Assembly: GCA_024690425.1 (NCBI GenBank)
Contig: JAILCT010000162.1
Span: 1-6,634, forward strand
Length of the DNA stretch: 6,634 bases
From: Lachnospiraceae bacterium
Lineage (GTDB): Bacteria > Bacillota_A > Clostridia > Lachnospirales > Lachnospiraceae
Direction: 5' to 3'
Shown piece after piece: positions 6,177-6,634 of the stretch. The first letter of the stretch is position 1, and each line of letters begins with the position of its first letter. The position numbers and the translations under genes are program-made. The notes beneath the pieces are model-generated. The model ran no database searches, had not been told where the DNA came from, and saw only the letters and a program-made list of their open reading frames with translations.

Positions 6177-6511
6177 GTCCTCTTCATGTTTTCATATATG
6201 TTTTTTCAGTATTTATATCATCGGTATCACAGATAATCCTTAAATCAAGCGCTGACAGGAAGTATGACAGCAGGATCAAGGAATACTTAAACCCCAGAGT
6301 CATCATAGCCTACGGGATTTTTTTCATGGCTACTCTTGTGACAATCTATGCCTATAAGGGGATTCCCTTATCTCTTGGCCCCATACTCGAGACCACGGGT
6401 TATTTATGGGTATCACTCCTTGGATATTTTATCCTTAAGGAGAAGATAAGCAAGCGCAAGATGTTGGGGCTTGTCGTTGTCATATGCGGTATCATAGTAT
6501 CCTGTATTTAG
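6173..6511 (+). CDS. Small four-helix membrane transporter subunit (SMR/DMT superfamily), second of a pair
   Basis: This 112-residue protein has four hydrophobic segments near 5-24, 42-61, 67-88 and 95-112. SQIILKSSADRKYD after helix 1 and LGPILETTGYLW in helix 3, followed by FILKEKIS, match half-size DMT/EamA transporters. Glu73 lies within helix 3; helix 1 has Gln20 and no glutamate. The start overlaps the previous stop (ATGA), and AAGGAGG at 6156-6162 lies inside the end of the previous gene, so translation is coupled. Paired, non-identical small subunits are known from EbrAB, YkkCD and ArnE/ArnF; the last flips an undecaprenyl-linked sugar, so a lipid-linked or small-metabolite substrate is possible here. 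It ends 18 bp before folB. Confidence 0.77.
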   Translation: MSPLHVFIYVFSVFISSVSQIILKSSADRKYDSRIKEYLNPRVIIAYGIFFMATLVTIYAYKGIPLSLGPILETTGYLWVSLLGYFILKEKISKRKMLGLVVVICGIIVSCI

Positions 6512-6529
6512 AACAGGACCGGAGGGATC

Positions 6530-6634
6530 ATGGACTGTATTGAGATAAAAAACCTGGAAGTATTCGGACATCACGGTGTGTTTGAAGAAGAGAATAAGCT
6601 CGGTCAGAAATTCGTTGTCTGTTGTGAACTCTAC
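6530..6634 (+). CDS. folB: Dihydroneopterin aldolase, N-terminal fragment cut by window edge
   Basis: The 35 visible residues contain IEIKNLEVFGHHGVFEEENK followed by LGQKFVV, a clear FolB N-terminus: a first strand, the FGHHGV turn, and the glutamate (Glu21) that aligns with the active-site Glu21/22 of characterised aldolases. The enzyme cleaves 7,8-dihydroneopterin to 6-hydroxymethyl-7,8-dihydropterin and glycolaldehyde in folate synthesis, in the cytoplasm. GGAGGG at 6521-6526 lies only 3-4 bases before ATG 6530, a slightly tight spacing. In many Firmicutes folK or other folate genes follow; that region is outside the window. It may share the upstream transcript, since only 18 bp separate it from the transporter gene and no terminator is seen. 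Confidence 0.92.
   Translation, partial: MDCIEIKNLEVFGHHGVFEEENKLGQKFVVCCELY

Overview
The window looks like chromosomal DNA from an anaerobic Firmicute, most likely a Lachnospiraceae member (Butyrivibrio/Roseburia type). The reasons are the moderate base composition (judged by eye), the abundant ATA, AGA and AGG codons, the strong AGGAGG-type ribosome binding sites, and protein sequences typical of NHLP/NHLM bacteriocin exporters of that family. No rRNA, tRNA, CRISPR array, transposase or insertion sequence is visible.

Layout. At the left edge (1-119, minus strand) lies the 5' end of a gene whose first 39 residues resemble an Sfp-type 4'-phosphopantetheinyl transferase. A divergent intergenic region (120-228) carries a good promoter for it, a weaker promoter candidate for the rightward genes, and a perfect 10-bp palindrome between the two. 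Everything to the right is on the plus strand and tightly packed: a 73-residue stub of the NHLP HlyD-like secretion protein (229-450), the C39 peptidase/permease/ATPase of the NHLP exporter (465-2639), its partner permease/ATPase (2658-4844), a divergent CbiE/CbiT-like protein (4900-5805), two overlapping genes for four-helix SMR/DMT-type membrane proteins (5805-6176 and 6173-6511), and the start of folB, dihydroneopterin aldolase (6530 to the right edge). Gaps are 14, 18 and 55 bp, then overlaps of 1 and 4 bp, then 18 bp. No terminator-like hairpin lies between the genes, so one long transcription unit is plausible.

How the genes may work together. The two ABC proteins form the standard NHLP exporter pair: the first trims the leader from a ribosomally made peptide and exports it, and the second is its non-peptidase partner. 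The adaptor that normally accompanies them seems reduced to its membrane anchor plus a C-terminal tail. No precursor peptide or peptide-modifying enzyme is present, so the exporter's cargo is encoded elsewhere or lost. The CbiE/CbiT-like protein appears to have lost the glycine-rich SAM-binding loop of CbiT and the N-terminal half of CbiE, and it is translationally coupled to a possible heterodimeric small transporter. That coupling is the least explained part of the window and the best candidate for an undescribed function. FolB is a housekeeping folate enzyme that probably just shares the transcript.
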